Source: Archilochus colubris
Taxonomy: Eukaryota; Chordata; Aves; Apodiformes; Trochilidae
Direction of reading: 5' to 3'
Assembly: GCA_023079485.1 (NCBI GenBank)
Contig: CM041085.1
Span: 31,667,121 to 31,731,120 of the forward strand
DNA length: 64,000 bases
The position numbers and the translations under genes were made by a program. The notes beneath the pieces were generated by a model that worked only from the letters and a program-made list of their open reading frames with translations, had not been told where the DNA came from and made no database searches. Below are positions 52,831 through 62,692 of this stretch, one piece after another. How positions within the stretch are numbered: the first letter of the stretch is position 1; every line of letters starts with the position of its first letter.

Positions 52831-54866
52831 ATCTTAGTTAACATACTACTTACTTTTTCTTGCAAAAGGTATTTAAAGGTATTTTAACTTTGGGCAGGGA
52901 TACTGACCTGCAGGCAGTACGTCTTCCTGTTACATCACCCGACTCTGAATAATCCACGCAGAGAATATTGTTTTCCCATTCAGATGCTCATTCGGATGCT
53001 TTCCTATATTTATGGGGCAGGAGGAAACACGTGCTCCTCTCACAAGACAGATCTGCTGCATGATTATGCAGGTGAAAACACACAAACTTCAGTCTAGAGG
53101 GATCTTCATGCTCTGAAGGAACATCCCACACATAACAGGCACTTGTCCAGAGGGTCTTTCACTCTTCCTGGTTACTTGCCATACCAATTTCCATAGATTG
53201 ATCACATTTAAAGCAACCTGCCCTGACCTCCCAGTGAGATGTGGAACCATGAAGTGGGAACCCACAGACACCTGATGTCAGCACCAAATTAAAAGGAAGT
53301 TAATTCTGAGGCAAATTTTAATCCAGGCCTGGTTACAACTCTTCCGTGCTTGATTCTTGCAAGTGAACATGTAGTCTTCTATTGCAAGACATTTGCTCAG
53401 TCTAAGTTAGTTGGAAATCAAGCTGCATTCGCTCTTTATTCTATTTGATTCATTAAGTCTACCCAAATTTGTAACAGTGCAGTCTCATTCAGAGTGAGCA
53501 ATGTGCCAGCTAATTACAGCATCAATTACAAACTGTTTTCAGCTGCTGATCAAATGAAACACAGAATGTCAATTATGTGCTAAAGAAATTAATGAGTTTG
53601 ATTATACCACCTTTTTGCTTTGACCAATATTTATATTTCACTAAATTTAAATTTATTTTTCTCCCACTATATGTATCATCTCCAGCTAAAAGGAAAGCAG
53701 AGTCCAAAATTAGAGAATGAGCTGCTGTATTGTATTAATTTTAAGAAGGACTCTGATAAATAAAAGGTCCTATACCAATTAGGAGTACTGCTACCACTGG
53801 TCTGCTTGGCAACAGCTAAATCATCACTCATTAGTAGCTTTTAGGTGTATCTCCAGAGTCACACAGATTTTTCAATAGCCATATAACCTCCTTAGATTTA
53901 GGTCAGCTCTAAATTTAATATACTCCAGCTCATAAACAGGAAAAAGAGAACAACCAGTCCTAAACCCATGCTACTAGTGCTTCAGTGCAGGAAAACTCTC
54001 CTCAGGCTCTTTCACTCCTTTCTATGAACACTTAAACAGTACCTAGTAGCTGCTGCTCAGTTATATTTCTTTTTTCCTCAGCTGTAAAACCTAAAGAAGA
54101 AGTTTAATTGTGCACAGAGATTACATTATCACTGAAAGGGGCCTGAGACAGTCAGACTGAAAAAGGGTTGTACAGCAGTACAGAATATTACGGATTGGTG
54201 TTGAGATGCCAAAAGAACCCTTGCTAAAACTATTCACACCCTGACCTACACTTTCCTCCACCACAAAAAAACCTTCCACGTTGAAGTCATTAGGCCCTTA
54301 TTATCATCATAGGGGTAGCTACTGTGTACCATCAACCCCTGCTAGATTTTGGGATTGCAGCAAGGTGTGTAAGTCTGTTGCAGGGGCAACACCCTTAGAG
54401 GCTTCTGCAGGTTTAAAAAAAATGGAAAAATGGAATGCAGTATTCTTTCCCCTCTATTTTTTTTTCTGTCTACTAATCTGTATCTTTCTATGACTAATCT
54501 ATGTCTTTCTGAAGCTACTCTTTTAGATTACCTTGCTCCCCCAAGAACAGTTGCTGCAGGAATCTTTCATCACACCTCATTTGTCCCTGAAACGCAAAAC
54601 CAGAAAGTTTTTGTTACCCCCCACCCATCTGATAGTGCTACTTCCACACAGATGTCTTTCACAGCAACCTGCTAGGAAACATTTTTTCTTACCAAAGAGT
54701 GGTACCTTGGCAATGGTCTAAACCATGCAAATCTGGTCTCACCCTTTCAAGCTGAGTAACTAGGGCCTCAGTTAAAAGATCCTACTCTAGGACCCAAGAC
54801 ATCAAGCATCTCACAGTTGTCTTCTTAAAACTGCTTCAAATACCCTAACCCTGAATGCTCTGACAC

Positions 54867-54941
54867 AAAAAAAAAAAACAAAAAAAACCCTAAACAAACA
54901 AAAACAAAAAAAACCCCAACAACAACAACAAAAAAACCCAA
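54867..54941. repeat. A/C-rich low-complexity tract
   Basis: Runs of A interrupted by CAAA, CCCTAAAC and (CAA)n words; almost no G or T for 75 bases. The strand bias is opposite to that of the G/T array beginning a few hundred bases downstream. Confidence 0.9.
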
Positions 54942-55259
54942 ACTATTCAGTTTCACTATTCAGTACTATTTTCTCAAAAAATGCATGTCCAGTTGGGGTT
55001 AGGGTTAGAGTTGAGGGAACCAAAAAGCTCCAGGAATACTGGGGATGGAAAAAGTACGCTAAAGGCAGCAAGAAAAGACCTCTTCCATCTGACCCAGCCC
55101 TCGCAAGTGTATCCCATCAGGAGCTGGATAACCAGCTTCTTCTTTGTTTTCTACCTTGATCTTCTTCTATAAAATGGCAAACTTCTTTCGTTGAGACATT
55201 TACCTCTGAAGTCTGAGACTCCTAAAGGCTGGCCACTCCCCTCATATTAGTTTCAGTTA

Positions 55260-55592
55260 TGGTAAGTCTGAACTGGGGACAGGTATGAGAGTTAAAAAAG
55301 GCAGGTTTGGGGGGATTTTTGGAAGCCTAGAAAGCGGTTTGCTGGTGCCAGGGAGCAGTAGCTTGTGGGCAGGGTCCTGTGAGGATGCAAGTAGGGCCGG
55401 TACCACACACGGCAGATAAAAACCAGGTGGGGAGGTCTTGTGATTTTTTGGTTTTTCTGGCGGGTGGGCTTGTCTTTAGGCTGTTTTCAGAGGACCTTCT
55501 GTTCAGTTGGCATTCGGAGGAGGTCTTGTGTTCATTCTGATAGTGCTTCACGAGGTGGGTGGTGTCTTTTGGTGTCAATGGGCGTGCTTGTT
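55260..55592. repeat. Left shoulder of the G/T-rich locus
   Basis: G- and T-rich sequence with few A or C on the plus strand. The segment 55333-55382 (GGTTTGCTGGTGCC through the GTGGGCAGGGTCCTGTGA region) resembles 56151-56213 on the other side of the antisense CR1 fragment. This suggests the locus is internally duplicated. No gene recognised. Confidence 0.5.
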
Positions 55593-55829
55593 TCATAGAA
55601 TCATAGAATGTGCTGGGTTGGAAGGGACCTCAGAGATTATCAAGTCCAACCCTTGATCCACTACTGCTGCAGTTACTAGACCATGGCACTGAGTGCCACA
55701 TCCAGTCTCTTTTTAAATATCTACAGGTATGGAGAATCCACTACTTCCCCGGGCAGCCCATTCCAATGTCTGATCACCCTCTCTGTAAAGAAATTCTTTC
55801 TGATGTCCAACCTAAACCTCGCCTGGCTT
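55593..55829 (-). mobile_element. CR1 LINE 3' end fragment (copy E)
   Basis: Antisense CR1 of about 235 bp with the tail (TCATAGAATCATAGAATG) at the low-coordinate end, complete 3' UTR and last ORF2 codons. G/T-rich locus sequence continues on both sides, so it inserted into that locus. Together with the sense copy at 56517-57681 it forms a pair of inverted repeats of about 235 bp. Confidence 0.96.
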
Positions 55830-56516
55830 GGGGGAGCTTGTGTTTGGTGGTGCTTCGGGAGGAGGTTCGTGGGGTTTTGTGGGCTTCAGGAAGGTTCTTT
55901 TGCTTTTTGGTGCTTGGAATAGGTTTGTGGGATTTGTTGGTTTATGGGGCTGTCTTGTCTCTGTCGCTTGGTAGATGACCTGCGTTAGTGGGTGGCTGGG
56001 GGGGGATTTCAAGATGGGTTGTTGGTGCTTCAGGGAAGGGGCACTTTTATTTTTGGTGGTGGTTTGGGGGTATGGGTACTTTCTGGTTTTGAGGGATCTG
56101 CCGTGGTTGGCAGGGATCTGTCGTTGTTAACAGGGGTCTTCTTGTATGCGGGAAAGCAGTTCGCAGGTTCTCAAGTCAAAACGGAGCGGCAGCCTGTGGG
56201 TGGGGTCAAGTGACAACGTGGGTGTGACCATCCCCACCCACAGGAGATACAAATGAAGCGTAAACAGAGCAGCGGCCAGTGCCGAGGTGACCAGACCCAA
56301 GGGAGGGGAGTCTGTGCTGCACAAGAAGCGGGACAAGGTCTGTGTTGCTGAGTGTGTCTCTATTTACTATTTTGTTGAGCTGTGGCCCTGAGGTTTCGTT
56401 TTTGGTAAGCTTGTTGTCTTTTGGGGTTTTTTCTGTTTATTTTGGTTTTGTATTCATTTGGATTTACCTGGATTTGGTACTCTTGGTGCATCATTTTGTT
56501 TGATGTCCTGTAGCTT
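55830..56516. repeat. G/T-rich spacer between two opposed CR1 copies
   Basis: Sequence of the same G/T-skewed kind as at 57690-60000 (for example GGGATTTGTTGGTTTATGGGG). It includes a more balanced, CpG-containing island at about 56150-56340 with a 13-bp perfect inverted repeat. Open frames here reflect scarcity of A on the plus strand. Confidence 0.6.
56193..56244. other. 13-bp perfect inverted repeat, 26-base loop
   Basis: CCTGTGGGTGGGG (56193-56205) and CCCCACCCACAGG (56232-56244) are exact reverse complements and would form a GC-rich 13-bp stem. The G-rich arm GGGTGGGG also supports alternative G-quadruplex-like pairing with nearby GGG runs. Function unknown. Confidence 0.75.
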
Positions 56517-57681
56517 GTTATTGTCTACCTGGACTTCAGCAAAGTGTTTGACACCGTCTCCCACAGCATCCTCCTGAAAAAGCTGTCAGCCCACAGCTTG
56601 GACAGGAGCACCCTGTGCTGGGTTAGGAACTGGCTGGAGGGCCGGGCCCAGAGAGTGGTGCTGAACGGGGCTGCATCCAGTTGGCAGCCGGTCATTAGTG
56701 GTGTCCCCCAGGGATCAGTGTTGGGCCCAGTTCTGTTCAATATCTTCATTGATGATTTAGATGAGGGGATTGAGTCCATCATCTGCAAATTTGCAGACGA
56801 CACTAAGCTGGGGGGGAGTGTGGATCAGCTGGAAGGTAGGAGGGCTCTGCAGAGGGACCTGGACAGACTGGAGAGTTGGGCTGATTCCAACGGGATGAGG
56901 TTCAACACGGCCAAGTGCCGGGTCCTGCACTTTGGCCACAACAACCCCATGCAGAGCTACAGGCTGGGGACAGAGTGGCTGAGAGCAGCCAGGCAGAAAG
57001 GGACCTGGGAGTCTGGATTGACAGGAAGCTGAACATGAGCCAGCAGTGTGCCCAGGTAGCCAAGAAGGCCAATGGCATCCTGGCCTGTATCAGGAACAGC
57101 GTCACCAGCAGGTCCAAGGAAGTGATTCTGCCCCTGTACTCAGCCCTGGTGAGGCCACACCTCGAGTATTGTGTCCAATTCTGGGCCCCTCAGTTCAGGA
57201 AGGAGATTGAGGTCCTGGAGCAGGTCCAAAGGAGGGCAACCAGGCTGGTGAAGGGACTCGAGCACAGACCCTATGAGGAGAGGCTGAGGGAGCTGGGGCT
57301 GTTCAGCCTAAAGAAGAGGCAGCTCAGGGGAGACCTCATCGCTCTCTACAACTCCCTGAAAGGAGGGTGTAGCCATGGGGGGTTGGGCTCTTTTCCCAGA
57401 AGACTTTCAACAAGACAAGAGGGAATGGTCTTAAGTTGTGCCAGGGGAAGTTTAGGTTAGATATTAGAAAGAATTTCCTTAAGGAGAGGGTGATCAAGCA
57501 TTGGAATGGGCTGCCCAGGGAAGTAGTGGATTCTCCGTCCCTGGAGATATTTAAAAAGAGACTGGATGTGGCACTCAGTGCCATGGTCTAGCAACCGCAA
57601 CGGTGGTTCAAGGGTTGGACTTGATGATCTCTGAGGTCCCTTCCAACCCAGCCAATTCTATGATTCTATGATTCTATGATT
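56517..57681 (+). mobile_element. CR1 LINE, about 1.16 kb, best-preserved copy (copy F)
   Basis: Sense CR1 truncated inside the RT domain at about 56517. It runs through RT, the C-terminal part of ORF2, a stop at 57591 and the 3' UTR to a tail of about three ATTCTATG units ending at about 57681. Long open stretches with only two evident frame changes mark it as relatively young. G/T-array sequence on both sides shows that the array predates the insertion. Confidence 0.97.
56519..57591 (+). pseudogene. CR1 ORF2 (reverse transcriptase) remnant, copy F
   Basis: The ORF2 segment starts at RT block A ([13 protein letters not shown], 56526 onward, with the catalytic Asp). It contains [17 protein letters not shown] (block B) and the catalytic FADD at 56790-56801 (block C), then LLxSLxxW-free C-terminal sequence with [29 protein letters not shown] and [12 protein letters not shown], ending at TAG 57589-57591. 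A frame change lies at about 56985-57000 and another near 57445. The endonuclease domain and RT N-terminus are missing through 5' truncation, so no active protein is expected. Intact CR1 ORF2 is far longer. Confidence 0.93.
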
Positions 57682-57689
57682 TTTGGGGG

Positions 57690-60000
57690 CATAGAGTTTA
57701 GTGGTTTGATTTGAGCCTTGTCTTTTTTGGGGCTCATCATTTTCTGTTTGTTTGCCTACAGCCTGTTGTCTCTGTGTAAGGTGCTCTAATTTGTTTTGTT
57801 GGTTTGGGTGCCTGTGCTTTGGTTTTTTTCCTTGGTTTGGGGCTCTGTGATTTGGTTTTCATTTGGTTTCCCGGCTGGTGATTTGGTTGTTGTTTTGTTT
57901 GAGACCCTATGTCTCGTTTTTTCTCTGGGCCCCAGAGTTTTGTTTTCCTGTTGGTTTTTCCATCTCTAGTTTGTTTATTTAGTTCTGTGGTTTAGCTTAA
58001 TCTTGGTGTGGGAGCTCAGCAGTTTTGGACTGTGGTTTGTTAATGTTGTCCTTTGATTTGGCTTTTTTTGTGCAGGTTTGGTATTGGTTTCATATGTGCC
58101 AGATATTTTATTGTTTGGAGGTGGAGGCCTGTGGGTTTTTTGTTTCTTTTTAAAGTCTGGTGCATTGGTTTGTTTTGTGTTTTGGGGACTTGTGGGTTGT
58201 TTTTTTTCTTGGTTTGGGAGTTTGTGGTTTCTTTTATATTGGTTTGGAATCTCGTGGTTTTCTTTTCCATTTTGGGGTCCATGTAATAGTTTTCAGGGTT
58301 TTTTTTTTTAAAGCTTTTAGGTTTTTGGTTTTGGGGGTGTGTGGTTTGAGTTTCTCCTATTTGTGGTCCTGTGGTTTCTTTTTGATAGCGTTTGTTGTCT
58401 TTCGGTGGTGTGGTTTTTTTTTTGTTTTGGGCCTGTTTGGGGTTTTGTTTAGTTTTGGGACTCATGGTTTGGTTATTTTTTTAAGGACCAGATGTTTGGG
58501 TTTTTTGGGCCCATAATTTGTTTTGTATTTGGTTTTGGGTTCTGTGGTTCTGGTGTTTTCTGGTTTGGGCCCTGTGGTTTTGACTTTGTTTGCTTTTGGT
58601 CTGTGGTTTATTTGTCTGGGGAGCTGTAATTTTTTGGATGGTTTTTTGGCCTGTGGTTTGGTACTTGTGTGGTCGGGGTGCCTGTCTTTTCTTTTGGCGG
58701 GGGGGGGAAGACCTCTGATTTGGTTTTCGTTTGGTTTTCAGGCCTGTGGTTTTGATTTCTTTTGGGTGCCTGTGATTTGTTTTCTCCTTTTTCTTTGGCC
58801 TGTGGTTTATTTTTGGTTTGGTTTTGGGATTGTGGTTTATGTCTTGAGACCCATAGTTTGGTTTTCGTTTTAGTTTTGGTGTCTCTGATTTTTTCATGTG
58901 GTTGGTTTTGGTTTTGTTTTGTTGAAGCCTTCGGTTTTTTTCTTGGTTTTGGGGTGTGGGGACTCTGGTTTGTATTTCATACCGTTTGGAGCCCCGTGGT
59001 TTTGTTTTGTTTTCTTCTCATTTTGGGGCCCATGGGATTTTTTTGTTTGCTTATATCTAGGGCTTATGGTTTGGTTTGGGGCCTGGTGGTTTTATTACAC
59101 TGCATGTTGTGTGGCTTCAGGGACTGTGGGTTGGAGTTTGTTTGATTTTAGTTTTGATCTTGGGGTCTGGGGCTTGGTTATTTATTTGCAGCCCTGTGGT
59201 TAGGTTTTTCTTGGAGCTCCAGTGGTTTGGTTTCTTATTCTTTAGTCATGTGGTTTGGTTTTTTTTCTTGGTTTTTTTTTTTGGCCTATACTTTGGTATT
59301 TGTGTGGTTTGACTGTCTGTGGATTCTTGTTTTCCTTGGTGTTTAAGGTTCTTATTTGGTTTTAGTTCAGTTTAGGGGCCTTTGGTTTGAGGAGCCTGTG
59401 ATTTAAGAGCCTGTGTATTTTTTTCTGTTTAGATGGTGGGCCTATGATTTGTTTTCTTCTATGTTCTGGGCCGTTTGGTTTGGTTTTTGATTGTGCCGGG
59501 ACTTTCAGATTTTGTTTTTGTTTTGAGGGCCTGTGGTTTAGGTCTGTTCTTCTGTTGGGAGCCTATATTTTATATTTTTTTTCTTAAGGGCCCATGGTTT
59601 AATTTGTGGGCACATGGTTTGGTTTTCTTGTGGATTGGGGGCCCATAATTCGGGTTTAGTTCCTTCTTGTGGTGCATGTTTATTTTAGGATGGGGTTGTG
59701 GGCCTTATGATTGGTTTATGTGGGCTGTTCTTTTTCTTGGTGCCTGTGGTTTGGTTGTTTTTCTGTTCATGGCCCTATATTTTGATTTTTCACTGGGATC
59801 TATGGTTTGTTTGGTTTGGGCCCCATTTTTTTAAATTTTTTTTTTAAGCCCATGGTTTTGATTGGTGCAGTTTGATTTCTGGCCTGTGGTTTGTTATATT
59901 TTGCATGGTGGACTTCTGGATTTTTATTTTCCCCTCTTGGTTTGGGGCCCCTGGGTTTGCTATTGTACTGTTCAGACCTGTGGTTTAGCAGTGTTTGTCT
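57690..60000. repeat. G/T-skewed degenerate minisatellite, period about 25-35 bp
   Basis: About 2.3 kb in which the plus strand is overwhelmingly G and T, built from variants of GGCCTGTGGTTTGGTTTTC followed by T-rich filler. Clear starts occur at about 58741, 58766, 58797, 58828, 58849 and 58879, giving spacings of 21-31. Individual units differ strongly, so this is an old or rapidly diverging array rather than a clean satellite. The long open frames on both strands (Phe/Gly/Trp-rich on plus, Lys/Thr/Gln/Pro-rich on minus) follow from the base skew and are not genes. I do not recognise it as a named avian repeat family. Confidence 0.8.
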
Positions 60001-60599
60001 ACATCAGCTGAATTGCTAATGAAGCCCCAGGTGAGCTGCAATATCTTACAAGCTCAGTATTCAAGGGGAACTGAAACCAATGCTAGTTTAGCCATTCATG
60101 CTGTGAGAGGAGATAGGCAGTTTGCCATTGGTCTGAGCTCCAACAGCATGTGATGCTCATTCATTTAATCATCTGGGTTGTGATGCAACCCACCATGTTT
60201 CAAGTCCATTTGGCTGGCAAACCTCAGACAGTGAAGGTCCTTGAATGCATACAAATCTGTCCACACAGATAAAAGAAAGGGCTCAAATGTTATTCAATAC
60301 TGGCAGGTTTTTCCTCAAAAAACCCACACATTTCTGTGAGGTTGCATTCAATTGTGAACAAGGAAAATAAGTGTCCATAAGGAGCATTCATGCTCTGACA
60401 AAAGGGCACAAGGGTGATTGAGAGAAATGCATACTCTACCAAGGCTTCCACACAGTGCTCAATGAGCAAGATCAAATATTTCTTCTTGTAAATGAAATGA
60501 GATGGCACACACTGCAAATACAGCTAGTGGGAATGGCTTGACTTGAGACCAACTGCAAAGGCAACTTTGAGATATCCAGAGGACAGCCACTTTCTGCTC
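60001..60599. other. Unique-looking sequence between two tandem arrays
   Basis: Base composition returns to normal immediately after 60000. No exon or repeat family recognised. The left edge of the following 148-bp array could extend into the last part of this stretch in too diverged a form to see. Confidence 0.5.
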
Positions 60600-61500
60600 C
60601 TGGAGACCATATCTGCAGAGCAGACTACATGGTCAGCCAAAAGTCCTCTTCCCTCACAAAAGCCTGTCACTTCACTTATAAGCACGGTTCCCTGCCACCT
60701 ACTTCTGCCGCCCACATCACCCTTGTTGGAAAAGGGAAATCTCAGCACAGCCATCTGCTACTCTTGGATGACACTTCCTTCTATAACAGGTCTCTCTTCA
60801 TGAGACTGTGCACCAACTTAACACCTCCTCCAGCACCTTTCCTGTAGCTTATAAATGCTATTGCACACTCCTGCTGCTCTGACAGCCCTGACCAATGTCT
60901 CCTCTCCTTCCCCAGCATCACTGTTCTCGTATGATGATGATCCCAGTCATATGCTCCTCAAAGAATGTGACATTTAGATCACAAACTCTACCAGTGCTGC
61001 ATGCTTCTGCCACTAATTCTGCCCTCACAGCAAAAAAGCTCTGGTAACCTGTGCTCTTGAGTGACACTTCACAACTCCCCAGGTCCACTCTTGAGAGACT
61101 ACAAGCTCACACAAATGTTTACCCTAGCAGAGGGGGGAGTCACTTTGGTCATGAAGGCTGTCAAAACCATTCTCTGAAAAAAGGGAGGCCCAGCACAGTC
61201 TGCTCTTGGGCAACACTCCTCTGTCTCCTTGGGAGATGGCAAACCTGTCAGAGCACCCCTCAGGCATCCAGGGTTTAGCCTGTGAATGCTACTGGTGCCA
61301 CCATCCCTCCTCTCAGAGACTTAGCAAGCCACACTCAGGCATCTGCTGCTCCACAGAAATCCTTCCCCACCTCCACAAGATGGACACCTCCTGCCTGCCC
61401 ATGAGGAAGGCAGATGGGTGGTGGCTGATGGTCACAGGAAGAAAGGTGCCTGCTGCAGATGTACCACTGCAGCAGAAATTCACTTGCTGTCAGGGGTAAA
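60600..61500. repeat. Degenerate tandem array, period about 148 bp
   Basis: Variants of ATCTGCTACTCTTGGATGAC occur at about 60755, 60905, 61046, 61197 and 61339, spaced 141-151 bases. A second landmark, AGCTTATAAATGCTATTGCA at about 60846, has diverged counterparts at about 60678 (CACTTATAAGCACGG), 61103 and 61277. GAAAAGGGAAATCTCAGCACAG (about 60729) likewise recurs at about 61176. About six copies are visible, each strongly diverged. Overlapping open frames of 60-97 codons across the array are considered artefacts. Family unknown. Confidence 0.65.
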
Positions 61501-62269
61501 GAGGGACCCAATCCTCCAGCCTGCATCAGTGGGAAAGGTGAGAGACAGTCCCTGGAGCCTGCTTGCTGACCTGACCCAGCCAGATGTCACAGAAGGTTTG
61601 CTGCTTGCAGGGTAAAAAAGTGCTTTCCAATCTTTAACCATTCAGTAGGTGTGAGAACTTAGGTTTTTATGCTACTATGTATGTAGCAGCAACATATGGG
61701 AGAAAAACACACATTAGTGCTTTTTGGTATATACCCACAAATATTTGTTGTTGTGACAGTTTTGATACTTCAAGTGTTTTAGTTCTTGGGGTGTTTTTAC
61801 TATGAAATCTTAGTAGAAACATATATGTATATATATTCAAACTCCAGGCTGGTTTAAACCACATTCAGTTGATAAGCTTTTCTGAGTGCTGTCATGGAAT
61901 AAACATGCCTGTTATTTTGCAGACTGTGGCCAGGCAGAAGCAGTTTATTTTTGTAGTTGTAGAACAGATTACAAAACAACAGAGGTTCAGCTGTCTATCC
62001 ATGTGAACTCTGAATTAAACATATTAAGGCTTTATAGGCATTTAGGATAGACACAAACTTCTTAGCTAGGAAGCCTGAAACAGCAGAGCAGCATCTGCAC
62101 AGAAAGAAAACTGCACTTCAGTGAGTTGAACACTATTTCTATATAGTGTTCAAGTTTCTTTTCACTATAACTGGTAACCTGCAACTGATCAGCCTTGAGT
62201 TGGTTAAGGTTATACCTCTTTCCTTGAGCAGCTTTCAGACCTTGCAAATGCGTAGTCACACGACTTCTT

Positions 62270-62275
62270 TTTATT
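62270..62275 (-). terminator. IYD: Candidate poly(A) signal for IYD (distal)
   Basis: AATAAA on the minus strand, about 1.37 kb past the IYD stop, with GTCGTGTGAC about a dozen bases downstream. It is the first canonical hexamer reached on that strand. A variant ATTAAA at 63242-63247, about 400 bases past the stop, is a competing proximal signal. Confidence 0.28.
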
Positions 62276-62678
62276 TTACTGTAGTTACAAAACCTCATTT
62301 CAGATTGGATCTGGATGAGAAACTCTACCTGCAACTGCTGTGCCACTGAGGCTGTGAGGCAGGGCTAGTAAAAGAGGTGAACACATAGCCATGCCTGCTA
62401 AATACCACCAAAATAGTCTGCCAAAGAGAAAAATAGGTTTTTTCATTGGGTGATGGAGAGGCCTTTACACCTCAAAAAGCTGTTAAATAAAACTGACTTC
62501 AGTCAAGGTGCACTGATTTAACTTGAGCAACCCAGAAGGAAGACTGATGCCAATGTGCCTGCAATTATATGCAGCAAAGAGCAGTGTGGGAAAGTATTTT
62601 GCAGAATACAGACAGCTTCAGGGGAGGACTTGTCTCTGTCATCTTGTGCTGTTCCTAAAGCCAGCAGGAACCACAACC

Positions 62679-62692
62679 CCACGAGGGGGCTC
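62679..62692 (+). promoter_or_regulatory. CTCF-like site near the end of IYD
   Basis: CCACGAGGGGGCTC contains the exact strong core CCACNAGGGGGC and matches the 14-base model at 13 positions. It lies about 1 kb past the IYD stop codon and is oriented toward the gene. It is the best of the three CTCF-like matches in the window. Confidence 0.5.

Larger units (their letters stand above)
50729..55259. other. AT-rich sequence without recognised genes
   Basis: No exon recognised. The stretch contains a CTCF-like site (52549-52562), simple repeats at 52780-52830, an A/C-rich tract at 54867-54941 and a short telomere-like motif GGGGTTAGGGTTAG at 54995-55008. Confidence 0.6.

Noticed and set aside
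58040..59312. Several open frames of 70-140 codons on both strands in the G/T array
   Set aside because: Their Phe/Gly/Trp-rich (plus) and Lys/Thr/Gln/Pro-rich (minus) compositions follow directly from the base skew, which removes stop codons; there are no domains and no splice context.
60600..61500. CRISPR-like array
   Set aside because: The repeat is long, diverged and without uniform spacers, in a vertebrate context; it is a decayed tandem repeat.
60543..61615. Overlapping open frames of 60-97 codons near IYD
   Set aside because: They lie across the 148-bp tandem array in different frames and share no consistent frame between units.
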